Source: Azospirillum sp. TSO35-2
GTDB taxonomy: Bacteria > Pseudomonadota > Alphaproteobacteria > Azospirillales > Azospirillaceae
NCBI RefSeq assembly: GCF_003116095.1
Contig: NZ_LGRA01000022.1
Location: forward strand, 503,379 to 546,795
Direction: 5' to 3'
Length of the DNA stretch: 43,417 nt
Shown: in pieces, positions 26,032 to 34,688 of the stretch
How positions within the stretch are numbered: the first letter of the stretch is position 1
Layout of the letters: every line of letters begins with the position of its first letter
The notes under the pieces: model-generated
The model's database searches: none
Seen by the model: the letters and a program-made list of their open reading frames with translations, nothing else
What the model was told of the DNA's origin: nothing
Made by a program: the position numbers and the translations under genes

Positions 26032-27036
26032 GTGACCAATCTCAAGGCCGACCTTACCGACGTCGTCGTCATCGGCGGGCCGACCGCATCGGGGAAGTCG
26101 GGGCTGGCGCTGGCCGTCGCGGAGGCGTTCGGCGGCACCGTCATCAACGCCGACAGCATGCAGCTCTACGCCGACCTGGACGTGCTGACCGCCCGGCCGC
26201 CGGCCGAGGATCTGGCGCGGGCGCCGCACCGGCTCTACGGCGTGCTGCCGGCGGCGGAGCGCGGGTCGGCCGCCCGCTGGCGTGACATGGCGCTGGCGGA
26301 GATCGCCGCCGCGACCGCGGCCGGCCGGCTGCCCGTGGTGGTCGGCGGCACCGGCCTCTACCTGCGCGCGCTGATGCAGGGGTTGAGCGAGGTGCCGCCG
26401 GTCCCCGACGCCGTCCGTGCCGCCGCCCACGCCCGGCTGGCGGCGCTGGGCGGCGATGCGTTCCGCGCCGAACTGGTCGCCCGCGATCCGGCCTCCGCCA
26501 AGCTGAATCCCGGCGACACCACCCGCCTGACCCGCGCCTGGGAGGTGCTGGAGGCAACCGGCCAGCCGCTGTCCCATTGGCAGAGCCGCACCGCCCAGGG
26601 CGCGCCGGAGGGGTTGCGCTTCCACCGGCTCGTCCTCGACCCGCCGCGCGCCGACCTCTACGCGCTGTGCGACCGGCGTTTCGACCTGATGATGGGGCAG
26701 GGCGCGCTGGAGGAGGTGCGGCGGCTCGACCGCCTCGCGCGGGAGCAGGCGCTCGCCGCCGACCTGCCGATCCTCAAGGCGCTGGGCGTGCCGGAGTTGC
26801 GCCGCCACCTGCACGGCGCGATCACGCTGGAGGACGCCGTCGCCCTTGCCCAGCAATCGACCCGGCGCTATGCCAAACGGCAGGTCACGTGGTTCCGGCA
26901 TCAGATAGTTGGCAAAGCGGCTGATTTGCTGGTATCTCCTACAGGACAGCATAGCTGCCATACCATCGATACCCTCTGTTCACCGGCGGTTCGAAATGCA
27001 ATGCTCGACCGCCTAAAGACGATACTAAATTACTGA
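26032..27036 (+). CDS. miaA: tRNA dimethylallyltransferase
   Basis: Predicted 334 aa enzyme adding a dimethylallyl group to A37 of tRNAs reading UNN codons. P-loop GPTASGKS (16-23), NADSMQLY (39-46), GGTGLYLRALMQGL and the C-terminal RRYAKRQVTWFRHQ confirm the family. I take the GTG at 26032 as start, leaving 10 residues before the first beta-strand; an upstream ATG at 25957 would prepend 25 low-complexity residues. After the RHQ motif (about 26900) codon usage changes sharply: the last ~45 codons are AT-rich and unlike the rest, so the tail may be non-homologous. Stop is 17 bp before the aminotransferase GTG. Confidence 0.93.
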   Translation: MTNLKADLTDVVVIGGPTASGKSGLALAVAEAFGGTVINADSMQLYADLDVLTARPPAEDLARAPHRLYGVLPAAERGSAARWRDMALAEIAAATAAGRLPVVVGGTGLYLRALMQGLSEVPPVPDAVRAAAHARLAALGGDAFRAELVARDPASAKLNPGDTTRLTRAWEVLEATGQPLSHWQSRTAQGAPEGLRFHRLVLDPPRADLYALCDRRFDLMMGQGALEEVRRLDRLAREQALAADLPILKALGVPELRRHLHGAITLEDAVALAQQSTRRYAKRQVTWFRHQIVGKAADLLVSPTGQHSCHTIDTLCSPAVRNAMLDRLKTILNY

Positions 27037-27053
27037 TCCGAAGGAGAAGCGAC

Positions 27054-28265
27054 GTGTCGGTTGATTGGGGTCATGTGTTCGCGGGCCGCGTGAGCGGCAT
27101 GACGGCGTCCGAAATCCGGGAGCTGTTGAAGCTGATCGACCGTCCGGAGATCATCTCCTTCGCCGGCGGGATTCCCGACCCGGATCTGTTCCCCAGCGCC
27201 GCCATCGCCCGCGCCTACGAGAAGATCTTCCAGTCCAACACCGGTGCCGGCTCGGCCCTGCAATACTCCATCACCGAGGGCTACACGCCGCTGCGGGAAT
27301 GGATTTGCGATTACATGGGCGGCAAGGGCGTCAATGTCGGGCTGGACGGTGTTCTCATCACCAACGGTTCGCAGCAGGTGCTGGAGTTCGTCGGCAAGCT
27401 GCTGATCGGCCCCGGCGACAAGGTGGTGGTGACCCGCCCGACCTATCTCGGCGCCCTCCAGGCCTTCTCGCCCTACGAGCCGACCTACCTCTCCATCCCG
27501 ATGGACGAGGAAGGGCCGGAGATGGGGGCGCTGAACGAAGCGCTGGCGCAGAAGCCGAAGTTCTTCTACCTCGTCCCCGATTTCCAGAACCCCAACGGCA
27601 CCACGGTGACGCTGGCCCGCCGCATCGCCATCCTGGACGCCTGCGAGGCCGCCGGCGTGCCGGTGGTGGAGGACACCGCCTATTGCGAGCTGCGCTATGA
27701 CGGCGAGCAGCTGCCGCTGATGGCGGCGCTCGACTGCCAGCGCAACGGCGGCAAGCTGACCAACGTCATCTTCGGCGGCACCTTCTCCAAGACGATGGTG
27801 CCGGCGATGCGGGTCGGCTGGGTCAACGCGGCGCCCGAGGTGGTGAACCGCCTGGTGCTGATGAAGCAGGCCGCCGACCTGCACGCCAGCACGATCAACC
27901 AGATCGTCATGCACGACGTCGTCTCGCAGATCTTCGACAGCCACCTGAAGCTGCTGCGGTCCCAGTACAAGGAGCGCCGCGACGCCATGCTGGCGGCGCT
28001 GGAGGAGTACGCCCCCCCGGGCGTCACCTGGACCAAGCCGGAAGGCGGCCTGTTCGTCTGGATCGAGGCGCAGGAGGGCGTCGACGGCACCGAGCTGCTG
28101 GCCCGCGCCATCAAGGAAGCCAACGTCGCCTTCGTGCCCGGCTCGGCCTTCCACGCCGACCGCTCGGGCAAGAACACGCTGCGGCTGGCCTTCTCGGTCA
28201 CCAAGCCGGACCGCATCCGCGAGGGCATCCGCCGGCTGTGCGGGCTGCTGAAGGACGCCGCCTGA
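27054..28265 (+). CDS. PLP-dependent aminotransferase, class I/II (LysN/2-aminoadipate aminotransferase-like)
   Basis: Predicted 403 aa fold-type I aminotransferase. ISFAGGIPDPDLFP (34-47), YSITEGYTPLREW (71-83), FQNPNG (177-182), D207 (VVEDTAY), the Schiff-base Lys246 (GGTFSKTMVPAMRVGW) and Arg253 are as expected for the MocR/LysN/ARO8-like group. GTG start at 27054 with AAGGAG 9 nt upstream. It precedes ilvB, so a role in branched-chain or aromatic amino-acid transamination is plausible, but the terminator at 28304-28341 separates their transcripts. Confidence 0.9.
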   Translation: MSVDWGHVFAGRVSGMTASEIRELLKLIDRPEIISFAGGIPDPDLFPSAAIARAYEKIFQSNTGAGSALQYSITEGYTPLREWICDYMGGKGVNVGLDGVLITNGSQQVLEFVGKLLIGPGDKVVVTRPTYLGALQAFSPYEPTYLSIPMDEEGPEMGALNEALAQKPKFFYLVPDFQNPNGTTVTLARRIAILDACEAAGVPVVEDTAYCELRYDGEQLPLMAALDCQRNGGKLTNVIFGGTFSKTMVPAMRVGWVNAAPEVVNRLVLMKQAADLHASTINQIVMHDVVSQIFDSHLKLLRSQYKERRDAMLAALEEYAPPGVTWTKPEGGLFVWIEAQEGVDGTELLARAIKEANVAFVPGSAFHADRSGKNTLRLAFSVTKPDRIREGIRRLCGLLKDAA

Positions 28266-28303
28266 CCCGCGGTTCCCGTCCGACCGTCGCCGACATGAAC
28301 TGT

Positions 28304-28341
28304 GGAAACGGTGGCCGCGCTCCGGTGCGGCCGCCGTTTCC
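28304..28341 (+). terminator. Strong hairpin terminator after the aminotransferase
   Basis: 15-bp stem with one G-U pair: GGAAACGGTGGCCGC (28304-28318) against GCGGCCGCCGTTTCC (28327-28341), loop GCTCCGGT. Followed by GTTTCC rather than a pure T-tract. 38 bp after the stop. Confidence 0.65.
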
Positions 28342-28601
28342 GTTTCCGGCCGGCTTGGCCGCCGCCAGTCCATCATTCGAAAAGCAATGCGCAACAATCG
28401 GAAAAACTGCGGCAAAAAAACTTTTCGATCATTCGCGAATAGGGTTGACCTGTGACGGAAGAATTGACTAATTTGCCGCTCCCATCGCGCTCCATCGGGG
28501 CTAAGCCGTTGTTCTGACGGCAGACCCCGCGGCCGCGATGGCGACAGCCCAAGGAACCGGGCGCCCGCAGGAGAGGCGCCCACATGAGAAGGTCGTGAGC
28601 G
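28342..28601 (+). promoter_or_regulatory. ilvB promoter and leader region
   Basis: Between the terminator and ilvB lies an AT-richer patch (28380-28480). TTGACC (28445-28450), 16-bp spacer, ACTAAT (28467-28472) is the best promoter. The leader of roughly 120 nt has a hairpin GGGCGCC (28559-28565) / GGCGCCC (28575-28581), 20 nt before the ilvB ATG. I found no leader peptide rich in Leu, Val or Ile codons; only a 4-codon frame (MRRS) at 28584 precedes ilvB. So classical attenuation is not supported, but structural control is possible. Confidence 0.45.
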
Positions 28602-30365
<1,764 letters not shown>

Positions 30366-30405
30366 TCCGCTGCCGATAAAGAACCGGAAGAAGGGAACGG
30401 GAATC

Positions 30406-30915
30406 ATGGATCTGAACGCGATCGAAAAGCACACCATCGCGGTGCTGGTGGACAACGAGCCGGGCGTGCTCGCCCGCGTCATCGGCCTGTTCTCCGGCCG
30501 CGGCTACAACATCGAAAGCCTGACGGTGGCGGAGGTGAACAACGCCGACCACCTGTCGCGCATCACGCTGGTCACTTCCGGCACCCGGATGATCATCGAG
30601 CAGATCAAGGCGCAGCTCGGCCGGCTGGTGCCGGTCCACCGCGTCCACGACCTGACCGACGAAGGCCCGGCGGTGGAACGCGAACTCGCCCTGCTGAAGG
30701 TCGTCGGCACCGGCGACAAGCGGATCGAGGCGCTGCGCCTCGCCGACATCTTCAAGGCGAAGGTGGTCGACGCCACGCTGACCAGCTTCGTCTTCGAGCT
30801 GACCGGCACGACGCAACAGGTCGACGACTTCGTCGGCCTGATGGCCCAGCTCGGCCTCGTCGAGGCCAGCCGCACCGGCGTCGTCGCCATGTCGAAGGGG
30901 CCGGCGGCGTTCTGA
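30406..30915 (+). CDS. ilvN: Acetolactate synthase small (regulatory) subunit
   Basis: Predicted 169 aa ACT-domain subunit that gives valine feedback control to IlvB. HTIAVLVDNEPGVLARVIGLFSGRGYNIES at the start is the ACT signature with the effector-binding Gly; LTLVTSG, QLGRLVPVHRVHDLT and the C-terminal domain (ELALLKV, FVFELTGTTQQVDDF) follow the family. Length is typical for the IlvH-size small subunit. Downstream, ilvC is delayed by a toxin-antitoxin pair. Confidence 0.96.
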   Translation: MDLNAIEKHTIAVLVDNEPGVLARVIGLFSGRGYNIESLTVAEVNNADHLSRITLVTSGTRMIIEQIKAQLGRLVPVHRVHDLTDEGPAVERELALLKVVGTGDKRIEALRLADIFKAKVVDATLTSFVFELTGTTQQVDDFVGLMAQLGLVEASRTGVVAMSKGPAAF

Positions 30916-30976
30916 CGCTCCCCCCGAGGGTTTCTTCGGGCTCCATCGCCGTCCGGCCCGTTCTGGGTTAGGATGA

Positions 30977-30994
30977 TCCGCCGGGATGGGCGGA
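30977..30994. promoter_or_regulatory. Inverted repeat upstream of the antitoxin gene (candidate autoregulation operator)
   Basis: TCCGCC (30977-30982), 6-nt spacer, GGCGGA (30989-30994), 22 bp before the antitoxin start. Type II antitoxins usually repress their own promoter through such repeats; the assignment here rests on position and symmetry only. Confidence 0.4.
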
Positions 30995-31016
30995 CGGCGA
31001 GCAGCGGGGAACGGTT

Positions 31017-31271
31017 ATGAAGATGCTGTCGGTGGACGAGGCGAAGGAGCAGCTCGGCGCGCTGATCGAGGCCGCCAAACGCGGCGAGGAGATCGTGCTG
31101 ACCGAGAACGGCACGCCGGTGGCGCGGCTTTCGGCCACGGAAACCGTGTCCGACGAGGAGCGTCGCAAGGAAGCTGGGCAAAGGCTGCTCGAGAAGCTGC
31201 GCAAGGGTTACGACCTGGGTGGGCGTGACTGGACGCGCGACGATCTGCATGAGCGCGGCTCCCTGCCATGA
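31017..31271 (+). CDS. Type II antitoxin, Phd/YefM-like (partner of VapC)
   Basis: Predicted 84 aa. N-terminal DNA-binding fold MKMLSVDEAKEQLGALIEAAKRGEEIVLTENGTPVARL is the Phd/YefM pattern (the LTxNGxPVA strand is diagnostic). The C-terminus GKLRKGYDLGGRDWTRDDLHERG-like segment would wrap the toxin. Its TGA overlaps the toxin ATG (ATGA), the standard coupled order antitoxin then toxin. Shine-Dalgarno-like GGGGAA upstream. Located in the ilvN-ilvC gap. Confidence 0.9.
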   Translation: MKMLSVDEAKEQLGALIEAAKRGEEIVLTENGTPVARLSATETVSDEERRKEAGQRLLEKLRKGYDLGGRDWTRDDLHERGSLP

Positions 31272-31735
31272 CCAAACCCGTGGTCAGCTTCGACACGAAC
31301 ATCCTGTTCTATGCGGCCGACCGGCGCGATCCCGCCAAACACGAGGTTGCGCTGGCCCTGTTGGAGAGGGCGGCGGCAGCCGGTTCTGCTGTCGTCATCG
31401 CCGGACAGGCGCTCTGCGAACTCTATGCCTCGCTGACCCGCAAGCGAATCCTGCCGCCCGCCGAAGCATTGGACCTCGTCCGTGACTATGAGAAGAGCTT
31501 TGAGCGTCTCCCGGTCGCCGCCGATGCTTTCAGCCGCGCTTTCGATGCCGTAGCCGCGCACGGATTGCAAATCTGGGATGCGGTCTTGTGGGCAAACGCC
31601 GACGCGTTTGGCTGTAAGTACCTTGTGTCCGAAGACTTTCAGGACCGGCGGCGGCTTGGCGGCGTCACTTTCCTCAACCCCTTCAACGCTGACGGGCGGC
31701 TTTTGCTTGACGCGGCCTTGCCACCGATGGACTAA
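31268..31735 (+). CDS. PIN-domain ribonuclease toxin, VapC family
   Basis: Predicted 155 aa endoribonuclease-type toxin. PIN acidic residues are all present: D9 (SFDTN), E51 (LCELYASL), D104 (IWDAVLW) and D123 (SEDFQD), so it should be catalytically competent. The family cleaves tRNA or rRNA, slowing translation until antitoxin accumulates. Third-position GC seems lower than in the ilv genes, consistent with acquisition. Ends 63 bp before ilvC. Confidence 0.92.
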   Translation: MTKPVVSFDTNILFYAADRRDPAKHEVALALLERAAAAGSAVVIAGQALCELYASLTRKRILPPAEALDLVRDYEKSFERLPVAADAFSRAFDAVAAHGLQIWDAVLWANADAFGCKYLVSEDFQDRRRLGGVTFLNPFNADGRLLLDAALPPMD

Positions 31736-31798
31736 TCCGCACCGCGCACTAATCGCTTCGTTCAACACCCGGCTAGTGAAATTTAAGGAACCATCTCC

Positions 31799-32818
31799 AT
31801 GCGCGTCTATTATGATCGTGATGCCGACGTCAACCTGATCAAGGGCAAGAAGGTCGTCATCGTCGGCTACGGCAGCCAGGGCCACGCCCACGCTCACAAC
31901 CTGCGTGACAGTGGCGTGAAGGACGTGCGGATTGCGCTGCGTCCCGGTTCGGCCACCATCAAGAAGGCCGAGACCGCCGGCTTCACGGTCATGACCCCGG
32001 CCGAAGCCGCCGCCTGGGCCGACGTCGTGATGGTTCTCACCCCCGACGAGCTGCAGGCCGACCTGTACAAGGACGATCTGGCCCCGAACATGAAGCAGGG
32101 CGCCGCGCTCGCCTTCGCCCATGGCCTGAACATCCACTTCAACCTGATCGAGCCGCGCGGCGACCTCGACGTGTTCATGATCGCGCCGAAGGGCCCCGGC
32201 CACACCGTGCGCAGCGAATACCAGCGTGGCGGCGGCGTGCCGTCGCTGGTCGCCGTGCACCAGAACGCCTCGGGCAACGCGCTGGACATCGCCCTGTCCT
32301 ACGCCTCGGCCAACGGCGGCGGCCGCGCCGGCATCATCGAGACCACCTTCAAGGAAGAGTGCGAGACCGACCTGTTCGGCGAGCAGGTCGTCCTCTGCGG
32401 CGGTCTGACCGAGCTGATCAAGGCCGGCTACGAGACGCTGGTCGAGGGCGGCTACGCCCCCGAGATGGCCTATTTCGAGTGCCTGCACGAAGTGAAGCTG
32501 ATCGTCGACCTCATCTATGAGGGCGGCATGGCCAACATGCGCTACTCGATCTCCAACACGGCCGAATACGGCGACTACCGCACCGGCCCGCGCATCATCA
32601 CCGCCGAGACCAAGGCCGAGATGAAGCGCGTGCTGACCGACATCCAGGAAGGCCGTTTCGTCCGCGACTGGATGCAGGAATGCAAGGTCGGCCAGCCGTC
32701 CTTCAAGGCGATCCGCCGCCGCAACGCCGAGCACGAGATCGAGAAGGTCGGCGAGAAGCTGCGCGCCATGATGCCGTGGATCGCCGAGCGCCGTCTGGTC
32801 GACAAGTCGAAGAACTGA
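31799..32818 (+). CDS. ilvC: Ketol-acid reductoisomerase (NADP+), class I
   Basis: Predicted 339 aa Mg2+- and NADPH-dependent enzyme, second step of valine/isoleucine synthesis. GYGSQGHAHAHNL (23-35) is the dinucleotide motif; LRPGS (47-51) has the Arg and Ser that favour NADPH. AFAHGLNIHF holds the catalytic His. ETDLFGEQ and EMAYFECLHE carry the metal-binding acids. Short class I length. AAGGAA precedes the ATG. A strong terminator follows. Confidence 0.97.
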   Translation: MRVYYDRDADVNLIKGKKVVIVGYGSQGHAHAHNLRDSGVKDVRIALRPGSATIKKAETAGFTVMTPAEAAAWADVVMVLTPDELQADLYKDDLAPNMKQGAALAFAHGLNIHFNLIEPRGDLDVFMIAPKGPGHTVRSEYQRGGGVPSLVAVHQNASGNALDIALSYASANGGGRAGIIETTFKEECETDLFGEQVVLCGGLTELIKAGYETLVEGGYAPEMAYFECLHEVKLIVDLIYEGGMANMRYSISNTAEYGDYRTGPRIITAETKAEMKRVLTDIQEGRFVRDWMQECKVGQPSFKAIRRRNAEHEIEKVGEKLRAMMPWIAERRLVDKSKN

Positions 32819-32844
32819 TCCGGCGAACGCCGCTCGGTTTTCTG

Positions 32845-32874
32845 GAAAGCGCGTCCCTTCGGGGGCGCGCTTTT
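32845..32874 (+). terminator. ilvC terminator with TTCG tetraloop
   Basis: AAAGCGCGTCCC (32846-32857), loop TTCG, GGGGCGCGCTTT (32862-32873), one G-U pair, then a short T-run and CGTTTG. 27 bp after the ilvC stop. The UUCG loop makes it a particularly stable terminator. Confidence 0.85.
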
Positions 32875-32876
32875 CG

Positions 32877-32915
32877 TTTGTGCCCGCTGTTTGTGCCCGC
32901 TGTTTGTGCTCGCTG
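32877..32915. repeat. Three tandem copies of a 13-bp unit
   Basis: TTTGTGCCCGCTG at 32877-32889 and 32890-32902, then TTTGTGCTCGCTG (one change) at 32903-32915, followed by a partial TTTG. It lies just after the ilvC terminator and before the 3' end of the ArsR-type gene. Confidence 0.85.
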
Positions 32916-32927
32916 TTTGCCGGGGGA

Positions 32928-33641
32928 TCAGCCGCCGGTCCAGCGCTCCGGCGCCAGGTCGAAGCGGTCGGCGAAGCCCTGCACCCCGGCGGGGGTGATC
33001 GCCAGGGCGCGGCTGTCGGGGTTGCGGGCGAGCCAGCCCAGCGCCAGCAGGCGATCCAGCAGCCCGGCGCCGAGCCGCCCCGCCAGATGCGGGCGGCGCT
33101 CGCTCCAGTCCAGGCAGGTCCGGCAGAGCGGCCGGCCTTTGCCGCGGTCGTGCTCGAGGTCGAGGCCGAACTCCGCCAGGAAGCGCTGCCCGCGCGCCGT
33201 CACCGCTCCCCCGCCATCGGCCAGGGCGACGTGGCCGTGCCGGCACAGGGAGTCGGGCAGCGCGGTGCCGAGGCGCCCCGCCAGATGGTCGTAGCAGGTG
33301 CGGGCGGTGCGCAGCGCCTCGTCCTTCGGCCCGACCGGGCGATGCCGCTTCGGCCCGGCGACCGCCACCGCCATCAGGATTTCCATCGCCTGGGCGACGT
33401 CGGCGGAGGCCAGCCGGTAATAGCGGTGCCGGCCCTGGCGCTCCAGGGTCAGGAGCCCGGCCTCCGTCAGCTTCGCCAGATGGCCGCTGGTGGTCGAGGC
33501 GCCGACCCCGGCGTGCCACGCCAGCTCCCCGGCGGTCAGCGCCTGCCCGCCCATCAGCGCCGACAGCATGTTGGCGCGGGCGGGATCCCCGATCAGGGCG
33601 GCGACGGCCGCGATGCTGTTGCCGGACAGGATGCTGGACAT
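32928..33641 (-). CDS. ArsR-type winged-helix transcriptional regulator
   Basis: Predicted 237 aa. N-terminal ArsR HTH: VAALIGDPARANMLSALM (about 13-30), ALTAGELAWHAGVGASTTSGHLAKLTEAGLL (HTH, about 34-64) and the wing RQGRHRYYRL. The longer C-terminal domain (RPLCRTCLDWSERRPHLAGRLGAGL with a Cys pair) is a recurrent companion of this subfamily, not the metal-binding arsenic type. The ATG at 33641 is the family start (MSSILSG). Divergent from the EamA transporter by 129 bp, so it may control it. Ligand unknown. Confidence 0.91.
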   Translation of the reverse strand: MSSILSGNSIAAVAALIGDPARANMLSALMGGQALTAGELAWHAGVGASTTSGHLAKLTEAGLLTLERQGRHRYYRLASADVAQAMEILMAVAVAGPKRHRPVGPKDEALRTARTCYDHLAGRLGTALPDSLCRHGHVALADGGGAVTARGQRFLAEFGLDLEHDRGKGRPLCRTCLDWSERRPHLAGRLGAGLLDRLLALGWLARNPDSRALAITPAGVQGFADRFDLAPERWTGG

Positions 33642-33770
33642 GGTCCGAGCATAATCCGTCGCGGCGCGGCGGTCAGCCGGCGATGGTTCGGCCGGGAACG
33701 AAACGTCGGTCGCGGCCGGCGGCGGCAAGAGCTGGCATGGTGGCGTCCGTCCGCAACCGCCGAGGCGATC

Positions 33771-34673
33771 ATGACCGACACCCGACCGAACCTGAAGGTC
33801 GAACTGGCTTTGCTGCTGGCGCTGGCGACCCTGTGGGGGGCGTCCTACAGCTTCATCAAGCTCGGCGTGGCGACCATCCCGCCGCTGACCCTGATCGCCG
33901 CGCGCACCCTGATCGCCGGTGGGATTCTCCTGCTGGTGATCCGTTGGCGCGGGCTGGCCCTGCCGCGTGACCGGGCGATCTGGCGCCGCTTCCTGATCCA
34001 GGCCGTTCTGAACAGCGTCGCGCCCTTCACCCTCATCGCCTGGGCGGAGCGCAGCGTCGACGCCGGCACCGCCGCGATCCTCAACGCGACCACGCCGATC
34101 TTCGCCTTCCTGATGACCAGCCTCGTCACCCGCCACGAAGCGCTGACCGTCCGCAAGGGGGTGGGGGTGCTGGCCGGGATCGGCGGGACCATCCTGGTCA
34201 TCGGTCCGCAGGCGCTGGCCGGCGGCGGCGATCTTCTGGCGCAATGCGCCATCCTGGCCGCCACCGTCTGCTACGCCGGCGCCGCGATCTTCGGCCGGGT
34301 GTTCAAGGGGCTCGACCCGATCATGCCGGCCGCCGGCTCGCTGCTGTGCGGCGCGGTCGTCCTGCTGCCGCTCAGCCTGCTGGTCGATGCGCCGTGGACG
34401 CTGGCACCGTCGGGCTCGTCCGTGCTGGCGCTGCTCGGCCTGTCGGTGTTCTCCACCGCGCTGGCCTTCACCCTGTATTTCCGGCTGGTCCACACCATCG
34501 GATCGGTCGGCACCACGGCGCAGGCCTATCTGCGGGTGCCGATCGGCGTCGGCATCGGTGCGCTGGCCTTGGGGGAATCGCTCGGTCTCAACGCCTGGGC
34601 CGGCTGCGGCTGCGTGATCGTCGGGGTGGCGGCGATGACCATTCCCGCCAAGCCACGGCCGGTGACGGCCTGA
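33771..34673 (+). CDS. EamA/DMT-family membrane transporter
   Basis: Predicted 300 aa inner-membrane protein with ten hydrophobic segments in two EamA repeats: LLLALATLWGASYSFIKLG opens the first, CAILAATVCYAGAAIFGRVF the second. The RLVHTIGSVGTTAQAYLRVPIGVGIGALALGE stretch and the closing GCVIVGVAAMT are typical of drug/metabolite exporters. Substrate unknown; the divergent ArsR-type regulator is the likely controller. Converges on mrdA with an 11-bp gap. Confidence 0.92.
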   Translation: MTDTRPNLKVELALLLALATLWGASYSFIKLGVATIPPLTLIAARTLIAGGILLLVIRWRGLALPRDRAIWRRFLIQAVLNSVAPFTLIAWAERSVDAGTAAILNATTPIFAFLMTSLVTRHEALTVRKGVGVLAGIGGTILVIGPQALAGGGDLLAQCAILAATVCYAGAAIFGRVFKGLDPIMPAAGSLLCGAVVLLPLSLLVDAPWTLAPSGSSVLALLGLSVFSTALAFTLYFRLVHTIGSVGTTAQAYLRVPIGVGIGALALGESLGLNAWAGCGCVIVGVAAMTIPAKPRPVTA

Positions 34674-34688
34674 CCGGCGGAGGGTCAG
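34670..34688. terminator. Small hairpin shared by two convergent stop codons
   Basis: CTGACC (34670-34675) pairs with GGTCAG (34683-34688). The stop codons of the transporter and of mrdA each lie in one arm. A short stem of weak stability; a bidirectional end signal is possible but not strong. Confidence 0.3.

Noticed and set aside
28295..28471. Possible leader peptide upstream of ilvB (MNCGNGG...)
   Set aside because: It crosses the terminator hairpin, has no run of branched-chain amino-acid codons and lies mostly before the likely promoter.
32877..32915. CRISPR-like repeat
   Set aside because: Units are contiguous with no spacers and only 13 bp long; this is a tandem repeat.
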